Of a stretch of 64,000 nucleotides of DNA, positions 9,024 to 21,989 are shown piece by piece. Under the pieces are notes generated by a model that searched no databases, was not told the origin of the DNA, and saw only the letters and a program-made list of their open reading frames with translations. The position numbers and the translations under genes are program-made. Numbering within the stretch: position 1 is the stretch's first letter; each line of letters starts with the position of its first letter. Location of the stretch: NCBI GenBank assembly GCA_037576215.1, contig JBANDB010000004.1, positions 5,642,001 to 5,706,000 of the forward strand, read 5' to 3'. The stretch is from Armillaria gallica. Lineage: Eukaryota > Basidiomycota > Agaricomycetes > Agaricales > Physalacriaceae.

Positions 9024-11893
9024 CTATAACAATTCATTTTTCAGATGTTCATCTTCAACCAGAGCTTGGTGCAGTGGCTGGAGATCAGGTGTATCCAGTC
9101 CAAAGCTTCCTATGCATCCTCCTTCAACAAATTCTCTAAAGTCTGAAATAATAGAAGGGATTATTTTCTGACAAGGAGGATCAGATGACAGATCAAAGTG
9201 CTCAAGAATGGTATCAAGTCTCTGCAAGCACTCAGGCCATGCTGAATGACTTGGACAAGTCTGTGCAAGATGACGAAGATAGCGAGATTCCTCCATGCAA
9301 ATGTATACTGCACAAATAGTGAAAAGATTTTTGAGTTCAAAGATGTATGCCTTAAACTGTTGATAGATATCATTGTCCAACACATCAGATGTCATTTGGA
9401 CAATCAAGGCATTTAGGATTGCTGACAATCTATCAGATTGAACATCATATCCACGTAGCTTGCCTATCTGATCAAGATGACACCCAGAAACAAAATGAGA
9501 GAAAACCAGATTCATAGTAGGGGGAAACTGCAAAAAATAATAAATAAGTTCATCCGATTCCAGTAGAGACCGATGATCCTGCATCTGGAGTATCCAAGTC
9601 TTATCCTGGAAAGCAATTTGGTTGAATTTAGATGCCATAACTGATGTACACCAGTCCTCAAGAAGAAAATAAGGTCTAGGAGATGTTGAATGAAGCACCT
9701 TTAGAAATGTCACCAAAGTGATGCGATAATCTAAAGTTTGTATTAAAGCATTGCCAAACTCATCTGATGAGATCAATGTGTAGAGCAGCTCCAACACAGT
9801 TTGACGATCAACATCTAGTTTGAAAGAAGGGATCTTGTTGTCAAACAAATGAAATTCAAGTACATCCAGATAAATTTGGATGTTTAATAAAACCTGACCA
9901 AATAAGCTGTCCATAGAAGAATCGGTGATGACTGCTGTTTGGACAGAAAATGAGCCAGCCATGGACAATAGTGCCTCTAACCGCAGATCCTGAGGTGTGA
10001 TAAAGTTATTGTGAGGAGGAAACAAGTTGCCCTTAGCATCTGTGAAATGCTGAAAGATGAGATCAGCAACATATGGATACAGATAAAGGCGAATAGCAGT
10101 ATTAAGATCACAATTTGAGGCATCTCTGTCAAAGTAGAAAGACAGACAAATTCTCAATTCATCTTCTCCACTTCCTCTGAAAACAGGTTCAGGTTTGTAG
10201 TTGGCATGCCAATAGTAAGAGGGAATTGCATGGAATAAAGGCTGAATCAGACCATTATTACCATAATAAGAAAAAGCATTCTGGAGAAGATAGGCCCAGA
10301 CTATAGGCTGCAGACAAAGCCTTTTGTCTAATGGTTCCATGAACTGAGCTTTGATCAGATTGCGAATTTCCTCTAAGTTGTTAAGATTATAGATAGCCAG
10401 AAGTCCTATATAGACTTCTGGAGACAATCGCTTCTTTTCTTGTTCCAGTATGTCCTTAGAAAAGTGGTAGATCTTGATACCAAAGCGAAGACCTGCACGA
10501 GTGAGCCTATCACATCTACCTTCTTCAATGGGAGAGCATATGTTATCAACAAGAGTCTGACACAAGACTGAAATCCCATTAACATGTTGCTTTAAAAGCT
10601 CCACAGATGCCAGTGGTAAGGCTCCAGTTGACTGAACAACAATGGTCTGCACACTGGAGTTGGAGGACATGTTAAACAGCCAAGCCAATGCATGTGCATT
10701 CATCTTATCTCCACTGGACTCCACAGCAGAATGTTCAGCATCTTGGAGAGTGCAAACAAGAGGCTCAGGCTCAGTTGAGGGTGATAAGATAAAGAACCTA
10801 GTGTGGGTGATGTATACATAGAGAGGAAACATATACTGGGACAGTGGTGTCTTGTATGGGCATGAAGGATAGATAACTGGCAGAAAGTTGCTGATAAAGT
10901 ACACAACGAAGGATATGAATGTGATGGCTCCAACAACAGATGCAATTGTCACTTGCAGTGGGGCAAGGAAAACAACCAAACCCACTAGAAATATACCCAG
11001 TGACATGCTCAGGAGAACAGGTAACAATCCAATGATGACACCCACACTCCACTGCTGCAGCCCCATGTATCGAAACTGACGTACACGGCATCTGTCCCGA
11101 GGGGTACCTGATGGAACAGCAATGTATTGGTGGATCCACTGTTTTGTCAGGACAGCAAATAGAGCTGTAGCAAGACTGAATGAGAGACTGGTGAACCACA
11201 GTCCATTGACCAATGAATCAGATGTTGTGGGACGGAAATTCGAGAAGGGGGTGAGATCTGAGCGAGGGACGTTGTTGACAAGAGAACCATTGGCCGCTGC
11301 ACGTTGGACATCGATGAGCTCGAACAGAAGTGTCGCCGTGACCTGACCGTAGTCGACTTGAAGGCTCTGCGACGTTTGAACAACAAAAGTAGTGACAACG
11401 GCTGAGAAAAGACCAGCCTATATAACCATGAGTAAGGGAATGATGGCCTTTGAATGTCATACTCACGAAAACGAGCAAGACATCTAGTCCATCTCTCCAT
11501 CCTTCTGACATCTCAGCATCAAACCTCATGCATTCCTCGAGGTATGTCCTCCACACCCTGGCGAGCGGACCCAGTTCCTCATACCGCTTATCCTCCGGAA
11601 ATCTCTGCTCATAATCGAATGCGTCATTCCCTTTGCTCTCGATGAGTTATGCCGCCAATACAACAACGAGCCAACACACCTCCGACTTGAAATCCACGTT
11701 GTTGTATGCCAAATACGCTGTGAAGTAACTTGCGCCATCGTGGCAAGGAATAAGCTGTTGAATTCTCGTTTATGTCCAAAGGCCGGGAATCGTCCATATT
11801 GTCGTCTGGTGTCCCTGTACCGCGTTGAGTATCATTGTTGGGTCCTTGTGGGATTGCATCGTCGCCGTCTTGGGCAGCATGGAGGGATGGCAT
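9024..11893 (-). CDS. DUF6535 membrane protein, gene 1
   Basis: Three exons, complement(9024..11417, 11467..11630, 11680..11893), encode 923 residues; both introns are 49 bp with GT-AG ends. The ATG at 11893 matches the start of the three paralogs. Residues about 72-128 (motif YEQRFPEDKRYEELGP, then GWRDGLDVLLVF) lead into four hydrophobic segments around 127-145, 195-215, 250-277 and 283-303, separated by the conserved TKQWIHQYIAVPSGTPRDRC loop; together this is DUF6535. The remaining 600 residues form a divergent, probably helical cytoplasmic region. Compared with gene 2 the protein stops early at TAG: about 38 further codons (WHRLWQHLG, TEEIMMN) stay readable down to 8929. Exon 3 below about 11220 is strongly CpG-depleted. 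No molecular function is established for the family. Confidence 0.85.
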
Positions 11894-12010
11894 GGCTGTC
11901 GAGTGGTGGGAGGGAAAGAAGAGCTGGTTAGGCGCCGCCGCGAGGCTGTGTCGTAACACCCACGATGGCTCCGGCCAGATCGGCGATAACAGGCGCAGAT
12001 GTCATGGGCG
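11894..12010 (-). promoter_or_regulatory. Conserved upstream box of DUF6535 gene 1
   Basis: The 85-115 bp before the start codon are shared with the other three DUF6535 genes. The pattern, read towards the gene, is GGCCGGAGCCATCGTGGGTG, then ACAGCCTCG, GGCGCCTA, AGCTCTTCTTTCCCTC, CACCACTCGACAGCC and the ATG. The pyrimidine-rich part just before the start is typical of fungal core promoters. Retention of the box in all four copies may reflect function or simply recent duplication. Confidence 0.5.
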
Positions 12011-12229
12011 TCTATCGAGGCCGATGAGAATTGAATAATCATGCGAAAGTTAGATTCAGTAGTTATTCTGAAAAACGTTCAAACATTTGAGCTATACAGA
12101 CACAACCTATGTGAAATCATATCCAGTCTCAGCGAAAGCCATGATGTACTACGCCGGAAGATGTTTTGGATAAGTTTCTCCTCAATGTAGAATACGAGTT
12201 CCTACTACCAGCGACGACGACCTGCTGAG

Positions 12230-12640
12230 CTGCTCATACGTGGTCCTGGTCGAGATACGGAGGGCGAACTGGGACTCCCGATCGAAGAAGGAGTCGAGGA
12301 TCAGTGGGTTTATGAAGATCTCCGCTTGTGCCATCGTTGGTCACGGCCCATCTTGCGGCCTTGACGATGTGAGAGTGGTCAGGTCGGAGAGAATCTGTCA
12401 GAATGTTCGCGTGCCCACTGTCATGTTGTCGAGGATGAGGAAGGTGACGGTGGCAGAGCCTCAATTTGGTGAGTGAGTGACGCGGAGGGTTTCAAGGTGG
12501 GGATGAAGTTCCACAGGGAGCCGGTGCGACAGAGGTTCCGTAGCCCTATCGGCAGGATGCATGTTGTGCAGTTCAGCAATGGTCGTACCTCCACTGTATT
12601 CGAGTAGATAGACCCTGGTAGACTCTCCGTTACGCAGCGT
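12230..12640 (-). pseudogene. Exon-like fragment of unknown gene
   Basis: From an intron-like acceptor (CTGATGGCTACCGCAG, near 12640) the minus strand reads LTLRNGESTRVYLLEYSGGT and, after stops, AEIFINPLILDSFFDRESQF. The acceptor and first codons recur at 36790-36870 and 56380-56460, and the last part resembles 21780-21850. It is a recurring fragment of a gene I do not recognise, dispersed with the DUF6535 units. Confidence 0.3.
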
Positions 12641-12798
12641 CAACTGCGGTAGCCATCAGCGATGCAACTCCATACAAATTCACTCAAAATGTACCTTTTG
12701 CTTCCCATTAAGCAGGGTATATTGCATCCTTGGGAGTGCTGAAGCGCGTTATACACGAGCTCCTCGGCGCAGACTAATTGTCTGGGACACGAATACCT

Positions 12799-13140
12799 AG
12801 TCGACTTGAAGGCTCCGCGACGTTCCAGCGACGAAGGCGTTGACCACGGCAGAGAAAGGACCAGCCTATACAACTGTGAGTGAGGAAACAATGAATTTTT
12901 AATAACGCACTCGCGAAGAACGTCCATCCATCCCTTGTAACATCTCGGCGTCAAACCCAGCACGTTATTCGAGGTGCATTCTCCGTATCCTGACAACAGT
13001 TCCTCGTACCGCGAACCCTTTGTTCATAGTTGAGCATGGCATGCCCTTCACTCTGAATAAGATAGACGGCAAGTCACAATAATAGACCAACGCACCGTCA
13101 ACCTGAAATCCACATTGCTGTGTACCAAAGAGTGAGGAGT
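12799..13140 (-). pseudogene. DUF6535 relic (5' third only)
   Basis: The minus strand retains degenerate versions of the exon 1 end (SLFGTQQCGFQVDG against SVFGIQQRGFQVGG of gene 1), exon 2 (RYEELLSGYGE and GWMDVL) and the start of exon 3 (AGPFSAVVNAFVAGTSRSL), then breaks off at about 12799 in a stop. Frameshifts occur in exons 1-2. The membrane segments after the first and the whole C-terminal half are absent. Confidence 0.65.
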
Positions 13141-13559
13141 GTTGATGAGAGTCGTATTCTCCACAGGCTGGGATCGCGTTACTGGGCGCCGGACGGAAGG
13201 CATGGATAGACTGTTTGCTCGAGCCAAACAAAGCGACGTCGATTTCTCATGAAAACCGCGCTCGCTCTAGCCTCTCTTTCATCCTCAAGACAATCCCAAC
13301 ACAGTATGAACGGCATTCTGTGAGTCCTTTTTACGTTAATTTTTACATAGCACTTATCCTTCATTTTAGCCGACTTTTTTGACCGCCTCAACCAAGAAGC
13401 TTGCCAGTTGGCGATGGCGGTTCATTAATTGACGACGCGTATGGAACATTGACCTCCGAGGTAAGTTTTCTTAATCTCGTCGTTGTAAGCCTTTCCTTAT
13501 GACCCTTTTCTAGACGATGCTCAAAATCAAGTCTCATTGGTAGAATACAAGTGCGCGTA

Positions 13560-16480
13560 ATGGCGTGTGATCTCTATGATCCCCCCGTTTCCCAGAGACC
13601 AACGACAGACGAGGACACGCATAGGAGGGTCCGAACGGGAGGCAGGGCTCATCATCTTCGGTAAGCAACTGCAACGGCTTGGGATACTTGACTCTAAAGC
13701 TGACAGAAAGCGGATTCCAGTTCGCGTGCCAACGTACGGCGAGCCTGAAGACAAGCTCGCTGAGCCCTTCCGCTGTCGAACTTGGGCTAATGGACTCGTT
13801 GGATCAGGTTAAGGGTAGGTCAATTAGGGGGATAATGACATCGGTACGTATTCTTGCACTCTGCTTGCTTTCTGCTGCTGACATGGGTTTTGTGTAGGAC
13901 GGCAACAAGGGGCTACTAAGGTAACAGCCCTTCTCTAGCTCCGTACCTTGCCGCTGACGGCGCAAATGGATGCTGGGGCCTTTACTATGTAGGGCTCTTC
14001 TTCATTCTACCTCGAACTCGGGCTAACCAGTGCCGGTTCAGATTTACAATTGTGAGTACATTCATTAACACTTGGTGTATGCACGCTAACAGCTGCCTAT
14101 AGTGTTTTGTGACGATGCTGCTCTGGCGGTTACCGGTTAAGAGTCAACAGAACTGATTGGTGCGACCCAGATGCCGGTGAGCGCGTCAACGAAAGCAGGT
14201 TGCGGAGGTCGTCCAAGACGGCGGGGCAGGGTGTAGACACACCTACCACCACTATCAACACCGGCACAATGTCTATCGTTATAATACGAGTACGTCTCTC
14301 CCTCAGCGAACCTTCAGATAACTGAAATCTCCTCAGGACATTGAATTCATCAACAATCCAGCTCGACTTTCCCGTCGCGTATCGTTTTCGGGTCACTTTT
14401 TCTCAGACACTCGTCTTGACCATGGTTCGAGGGAATACTTTCAGATATTTGGGTTTTGAAATGGTCATCGGGGTGTTCACATTATTCTTGTATTACAACT
14501 AACATAATGAGAAATGAGCCGTTTCCTTACTGAATCCCGTAGCGACCTACATCCAGCGGTCTAGCAAAGCTGCCGGATCTTGAGCAGAGGTGCCTTATGG
14601 CACACACGTCCTAGTCTCTCGTAGACAGACGGACGATACAACCCTATGGAGGGAGGGAGTGACGGCGTGTGCCCAGCCCTAATGTCGCTTCTCAGATGCC
14701 GCATCCCGTTCATTATATAAATCGAATCTCCACTCCTGCGAGCGATACCTCGATGCAGAGCGCGTCAATGACACCCTAACTCATATTTGAAACATCGTCT
14801 GGGCCAATCTTGAGGAGACGAGCGCGGAAAGTGATCGTACCAAAGCCGCGCACGCATGAGATGCGCTACGCGTCTCCGGTCATACTTACCACCTCCCGCA
14901 TCATCTCGTTCCTGCTGTCCCGGCTTCCAGGGCTTGCTCGCCGGATGAAGATATGTCGCCTCGAGCCAAAACTGCTCCCGCTCGGATAACTGGAGGGTAA
15001 GTGTCCGGAAATGCAAGTGAATGGGAGGGACTCACCCATCCCTTCCGTCACTGCTGATACTGTCCTGCTCACGGACGACGATACGTCAGGCAGAGGTCGT
15101 CGTTGCGGGCTGCGGTCTTCGCAAGGAGCGTAGTGGAAGGAGGGAATGCTGTGCCAAGAAGGTCAGGATGTGCACACCGCTTGACATACGAAAGTGCTCA
15201 CTTGGGATCGCTTAATTGGCGGGAAAATAGTCGATCGTATCCTTGTCTTCAAGGACCTAAGATGCAGCTCCCCGTGTGAACACACACCGTCTCGAGTCGT
15301 CCAGGGCACCGAGAGCTTGCTTGATGACTGGAGTTTCGTTGGCGGAAGAGAGAGGCCATTCGTCGCGTAAGGTCATGTACGGGGACCTGTGTGAAGAAGG
15401 TAAGGATATACATGTCATCCAGCGGGCGAGAAACTCACCCAGGATCCACATGTGGGCGCCTTTGCTCTAGGTCCTCCTCTTCAACGTGGATTCACGCGGG
15501 CCAAAAATTGCGAATATCTGGTCTTGATTTCGGCTGTCAAAAGAGTTGGCTGAAAAGAAAGGTAAATACCACATTGAATACACATCGAAGTTTACTCACA
15601 TAATGTTCAAGCATCATCTAGGAGTCGAAGGGCCTTGGACCTGAATGAAGGTCAAGGTTGCAACGTTGAATAAGAGAGCATGGCGGCGGGAGGCAAGGTT
15701 GGATTGATGACTCTACACCAGCGAGCCAAACAATAGCACTCTGGTCACCGACGCCCATCATCCTGCAAGATCTCTCCCTGGTTTCATTTTCTATCGTCGA
15801 TGTCTACATCAAGCTCACCGTGCACTTTCTCGTGACGAGAAAAGTACCCGTACGTTCTCAGTCTTGACTACTATACACCTATGTTGGCGTCTCATCGTCG
15901 TGAGCTCAAATCCTCTACCGTTTTATTTCTCTTTCTCAGTGCTGTATGTAGTCCCCATCTCGATTGTGCGCGGACCTATACTGAAGAGTCGGCGCGGTGG
16001 GAACGAGAGAGGACCTCGAGCGCTCACTGATGACCCAAGTGATGCCTTTTTTTCAATCCTAATTCAGCCTTGGTACCCGTCCTCCATCGATGACCTCCGT
16101 TGACGACAACTGTTCACGACGAGTAACTCCTTCCTCGCCAGAAACACACGACAGCGAGCTCTGGGAGACATGAGAGTGGGCGTCGTGGTTGCTGCACTTC
16201 ACCATGACGGGAAACGCGACAAATGGGACTTAGAGAAGATCTTGAAGACTTGTAGGGTCCTTTCCCTCTTCGTTCACAATCAGAGGTACTCACTCTTCTC
16301 ACAGGAACGCGACGACCTTCCCTTCAACGTGTAAGAGTGAGATGTTGAGCACCGGAAATGGTCATGAGCGCGTTAGGGATGGGTACGTCCTTCTTGTTCA
16401 CAGTTAATCTCGGCTACTCACCCACCCGTATTAGTTCAACCCTTCCCTTCCCTTCAAATGGTAACTTCATGCACTGCTAG
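13560..16480. repeat. Dispersed repeat block A (unknown multi-exon family)
   Basis: Block A shares long stretches with block B (24010-26070, same orientation) and block C (48760-52020, inverted). Landmarks are RDEWPLSS...IKQALGAL (minus, about 15290-15390), EHFRMSSGVHIL (about 15170-15210), EQFWLEATYLHPASKPW (about 14930-14990) and FDSRNQDQIF (about 15500-15540). These lie between plausible GT-AG intron boundaries on the minus strand, so the blocks look like copies of one multi-exon gene. All copies contain frameshifts and stops. I cannot name the protein. The part 13560-14460 matches only block C. Confidence 0.6.
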
Positions 16481-17480
16481 CAACGACGACCGCCTAAGCA
16501 GTGCTATCGAACGGAATCACCATGGAACGAGCGAGACCCAGAGGCGACGGTGGTGGGAACAAGGTGACAGGGAGTGAGGAAGTCCCAAAGTGAGTTCCCT
16601 CTCCTGGGTGAGATTATTTTCATCCTGAATGTTCTCCTGCAGTATCAACGTCGTTCGTTCCTGGGCTTACACCTCCGACGTTTTCGCCGCCTACTGCCGA
16701 TGATGCAAAAAGCCTTCCTTACCCTGAGACAGCATATATTTGTCTTGGGGGCAGCATACTGACGTCCATCTCTACCTCAACAACGGAGGTGACTGTGGGA
16801 GGTTGCGGAACTATCAAAAACGGGAAATGGTCAACGCTGTCGTCTCGCCCATCCGGGCGGAAATCCACTGGCGCGTGCGCGATCTCTGTAGCGCCAGCTT
16901 CATTCCTTTTCACGGCATGAGCTATTCCAACGTAACAACTTATCGATGCAACACCTGTCCTCGACTCTGATTACTGTGTGTTAATCACTAGCACACTAGA
17001 AGCAAAACCTTCTACAACGTGGAGAATACGACGCATGGCGTGTATCCCAGACAGGAGCGACTTGTCGCGAACCACTTCCACCGCTCCCACAAAGCACCTC
17101 CCTTCCTTGAATCGTTCCCGCTCCCGACCAATCAGCCAACCCTCCCGGCTATAACATCCATTGACTTGTGCATACCATTCGTGCATCCCTCATTCCGATC
17201 TCATTCCGTACACGTCAGCGTGTGATGGGAAGGGAAATCGCCGTGTAAGTTGAAGGAGCCAAACCGCCCGTGAAGGATGTCGTCTCCCTTCCTGGACACG
17301 CAGGGGTGTCATGTACCTTTACGGTTGCATTCACGACATTTTATGCCTGTTTTGACCTGCGGAAGACGTAGAGTCGGGATATGGCATTTCGGTTGGTCTT
17401 GTCCGGGTTTTGGGAAGGCTACCTATACAGACAAGCATTCTACGCTGCTTACCTTTGAGTAGAGACGGTACGGGAAATGT
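16481..17480. other. No gene seen
   Basis: GC-richer sequence follows block A. No frame shows recognisable protein similarity, and the short open frames on both strands look fortuitous. Confidence 0.4.
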
Positions 17481-18483
17481 ATTTTTTGAACATTTGTTGT
17501 TGCAAGTCTGCATTGGGAACACTTATTGACTTTTACAAGTTGAGTGCTGGTCGCAGGATCAAATGGTAACAATCAAGTTTGGCCTATGGAAAGAAGTGAT
17601 GTCACTAGCTTCAAATCTCCACTGTGTCAATGTCCTTTCATCTCCTCCCCTTTTGTCCTGAGTGTGTGATTCAAGCCTGGAAGCATGATGGAGATGGACT
17701 AGCAGCACATGCAGTCCTGGAATTGGTTCATTAGCCAGCTCTCACTTGTTCTAGCCTTGGAAGACATTCCAGACAATGTCTTTGCTAATGTTGCATTCTG
17801 TCAGACAAAGGGGAGGCAGCAACTGTTAATTTGAAAAGTTATCTATCAGGATGTCCATGGGGCTCTCATCCTGGCCGGCTCATTTCTCTCATCAGTTTCT
17901 TTGACCAGAGGTCTCTGGCATTCATGTGACCATCACTTTTTGTTCTGCATTGGCAAGAAGCTCATCATTTGAAGTAGTATTTTTATTCTGCTTTCCATTC
18001 TCACTGCTGATGTCTTTGTCCTGAGAAGACATATTGAGCAAGCCCTAGAGTATGATGCCATGGAGCAGCTACTGTCAGATGTATATACTGGTCTACTTAT
18101 TCTGAACTTTTGGTGAACAGTTTCATATGTAATGTCTCTATTTCATTGTTACATCAAGTATATGCCTCTCTCTCAACTCTACTGGATCTTTAACATATGT
18201 CTAATGTACTGTACTCAAATTACTATCACTCTTACCTTGTTCCTGTCCTTTTAAGTGACATTGGCTTCAAGAAAGGAAGTGAGAGAAGGCCACTTATTGC
18301 ACTAATGTGTCTTTAGTATAGTCATTAGACTAGCAACAATGCAGAGAACTATCATGTTTATTTTGAATAATAAGAGTAGATTCTCTAAAATAACACACTT
18401 GTCACTTGTGAAAGACATCAATTTATGGTAGTAATTTCATACTATGGGTACATTTAACATTATTTTGGAAGGCTGTCACCTAT
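17481..18483. repeat. AT-rich 3' flank of DUF6535 gene 2
   Basis: Base composition changes near 17480 from CpG-containing to nearly CpG-free sequence. The second half is related to the 3' flank of gene 1 (8378-9023). No gene is evident. Confidence 0.5.
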
Positions 18484-21470
18484 TTACACTTGACCAACAC
18501 TGCTAGGATTCATCATTATTTCCTCTGTTTTTGCCGCTGTATTGCAATGCTGCCACTGCTGCAATCTATGCCAAAGGTTTGATAATGACTCCCTCAAAGA
18601 TGATTCATTTATCAGGTTTTCATCTCCAACCAGAGCTTGTTGCTGTGACTGGAGATCAGGCATATTCAGTCCAAAGCTTCCCACACATCCTCCTTTGACA
18701 AATTCCCTAAAGTTTGAAATAGTCTGATGGTGAATTGGGCCCAAACTATCAAATTGCAAACCGTAGTGCTCAGAAATAGTATCAAGCTTCTGCAAGCACT
18801 CTGGCCAGGCTGTGTGTTTTGGATCAACTTGAACAAGATGACGAAGACAGCACTGGCCATGGCCAGAGTAATCACTATGTATAATGTGCACTGCACAAAT
18901 TGTGAAGAGGTTTTCAGGCTTGAAAATGTATTTCATAGACTGTTGAAAAACATTATTGTCCAATGTATCAGATGTCATTTGTACAATCAAGGTCTCTAGA
19001 ATCTCTTGCAGGTTTATGTAGCCTGTAATATCATCACTATGGAGATTGCCTATCTTGTCAAGATGACCATCAAAAAGAAATTGAGAGATTGTCTGATTCA
19101 CAGTAGGAGCAAATTTCAAGAAATAACAAATAAGCTCATCCGATTCTAACCAGACCTTGCAATCTCTATCCTTCTGATATGTCCAGGCTTTATCCTGGAA
19201 AGCAATTTGAACAAACTTGGAGGCCATAGATGGTGTACACCAGTTCTCAGAAAGAAAAGGAGGCTGAGAAATTGTTAATTTAAGTATTCGCAGAAATGTT
19301 ACTAATGTGATATGCTGATCTAGACTTTGCATTGAATCACTGCCAAACACATCTGATGAAACTAACTTATACAAAAGCTTCAACACAATTTGACGATTGT
19401 CATCTAGTTTGAAAGAAGGGATCTTGTCATGAAACAGATAAAACTTGTCAACACCCATATAAGTTCTAATGTTCAACATAACCATGCCAAAAACACTATT
19501 AAAAGCAGGATTGGTGATAGGCAACTTTTGAACAGAAGATGAGCTAGCCATTGTTAATAGTGCATATAGCTGTTGATCCTGAGGTACAGGAAATTCATGT
19601 GCAAGATCTGAATAGAAAATGCTGTCCCAAGCTTTCATGATGCGGTGGAAAATGATCTCAGCAACATATGGATACAGATACTTAGCAATGGCTGTGCTAA
19701 GACTGCATTCATCTCTGTCAGGAGTTAAACAAATTGTCCCTCTACTAAACCTGAGGTAATCAAAAGGTGCATAATTGGCATTCCAATAAACTGAGGGAAT
19801 TTTATGAAATAAAAGCTGAATCAGACTATAGTCAAAATCCTTGGAACTGAATATATCAACAGCTAAGGCCTTTTGGAGAAGATAGCCCCATACTATAGGC
19901 TGCAAATGAAGACACTTGTCTGTTGATTCCATAGACTGAACTTTGACTAGATTGGAAATCTCCAAATAACTGTGAGAGACACTCAAAAGCTCTGCATAGA
20001 CTTCAGGAGAGAGTTGGTTCTTCTCCTGTTTTAGCAATTCCTTGGAGGGAGAGGCTTTGTATTTGGTGTGAAGGCGAAAGCTTGCACGAGTGAGACGATC
20101 AAATCTACCTTCTTCAAGAGGAGAGAGTAGTATAGTGGTAGCAAGAGTATTCCACAACTCTGAAATCTCTTTGGCATATTGCTTCAAAGGTTTCATAGAT
20201 GTCAGTGGCAAAGCCCCAATTGACTGTACAGTGATGGTCTGCACACTGGGGTTGGAGGACATATTAAACAGCCAAGCCAATGCATGTACATCCATCTCAT
20301 CTCCACTGGACTCCACAATAGAATGCTCAGCATCTCGAAGTGTGCAAACAAGAGGTTTTGACTTGGTTGACAGTGATGAGATAAAGAAGCCATTGTGAGC
20401 AATGTATGCATAGAGAGGAAACATATACTGTGACAGTGGTGTCCTGTATAGGCATGAAGGGTAAATAATAGGGAGGAAGATGGTGACAAAGTATGCAGCA
20501 AATGATATAAATGTGATGACTCCAACAATAGATGCAATTGTCACTTGCAGTGGGGCAAGGAAAACAACCAAACCCACTAGAAATATACCAAGTGACATGC
20601 TTAGGAGAACAGGTAACATTCCAATAATGAAACCCACACCCCACTGCTGTAGCCCCATATATCGAAACTGATGTACATGACATCTGTCCCGAGGGGTGCC
20701 TGATGGAACAGCAATGTATTGGTAAATCCACTGTTTTGTCAGGACAGCAAATAGAGCTGTAGCAAGACTGAATGAAAGGCTAGTAAACCACAGTCCATTG
20801 ACCAATGAATCAGATGTTGTAGGATGGAAATTGGAAAAGGGGGTAAGGTCTGAGTGAGGGACATCATTGACAAAAGAACCATTGGCTGCCGCACGCTGGA
20901 CATTAATGAGCTCAAACAGAAGTGTTGCTGTGACCTGACCATAGTCAACTTGAAGGTTCTGTGATGTTTGAACAACAAAGGTAGTGACCACAGCAGAAAA
21001 AAGACCAGCCTATATGACAATAAGTAAAGAAATGATAGCTTTGAATATGATACTTACAAAAACCAGTAAGACATCCAATCCATCCCTCCATCCTTCTGCC
21101 ATCTCAGCATCAAACCTAATGCATTCCTCAAGATATGTTCTCCATACTCTAGCAAATGGACCCAGTTCCTCATTCCGCTTATCTTCTGGAAATCTCTGCT
21201 CATAATCAAATGAATCATTCCCTGTGCTCATTTAGATATGCTGTCAATACAACAACAAGCCAGCATACCTCCAACTTGAGATCCACGTTGCTGCATGCCA
21301 AATACACTGCGAAGTAACTTGCGCCATCGTGGCAAGGAATAAGCTGTTGACTTCTCATTTATGTCTAGAGGCCGGGAATCGTCATCCGGTGTCCCTGTGC
21401 CACCCTGAGTATCATTGGGTCCTTGTGGGATCTCATTGTTGCCGTCTTGGGCAGGATGGAGGGAAGGCAT
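18484..21470 (-). CDS. DUF6535 membrane protein, gene 2 (longest copy)
   Basis: Three exons, complement(18484..21009, 21058..21221, 21269..21470), encode 963 residues; introns are 48 and 47 bp. The start aligns with the other copies (MPSLHPAQDG). The DUF6535 region runs from about residue 68 to 300, with four hydrophobic segments and the loop TKQWIYQYIAVPSGTPRDRC. The C-terminal region includes the family motif AWLFNMSSNPSVQTI near residue 370 and ends EEIMMNPSSVGQV, longer than genes 1, 3 and 4. Despite near-complete loss of CpG across exon 3 the frame is fully open, which argues that the protein was kept under selection, or that decay is recent. Flanked by a pseudogene of an anillin-like protein upstream. 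Confidence 0.87.
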
Positions 21471-21570
21471 GGCTCTCTCGAGTGGTGGGAGGGAAAGAAG
21501 AGCTGGTTAGGCTGCCGCGAGGCTGCATCGTAACACCCTCAATGCCTCCGGTCAGATCGGTAATAACAGA
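21471..21570 (-). promoter_or_regulatory. Conserved upstream box of DUF6535 gene 2
   Basis: This is the same arrangement as upstream of gene 1, ending in CACCACTCGAGAGAGCC before the ATG. Unlike the coding part of the gene, it retains CpG sites. The homology to the other three upstream boxes is seen directly; a promoter role is inferred. Confidence 0.5.
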
Positions 21571-21989
21571 TGCCGTGAAGGTCGTGGGAGTCTATCAAGG
21601 GCTGCTGTGATGCGAACAACCATGCCGCGAAAGTCGTAGATATTCAGTGGTCACATCGAAAAATAATCAAACATTTGAGTTACACAGACACGACATATGT
21701 GAACCACATCTAGTATCAGCCAAAGCAGCGATCTAATACGGCGAATGATGCTTTGAATGACGAGTTCCTAGAGGGCGTTACTAGCGGTCACCAGGAACCT
21801 CTGAGCGGCCCATACGTAGTCCCGGTCGAGATTCTAGAGCGAGAACTCATTCCGCACCCACGATAAACTCCGTCAGATCTGTAACAACAGACGCTGGCGC
21901 CAGACTGCAGAATCGATACCCATCCATCAAAGGTTGTAAGATTCGGATAATAGTGTCAAGGTCGTATTGACTTAGAAATGTCGGCGGGA

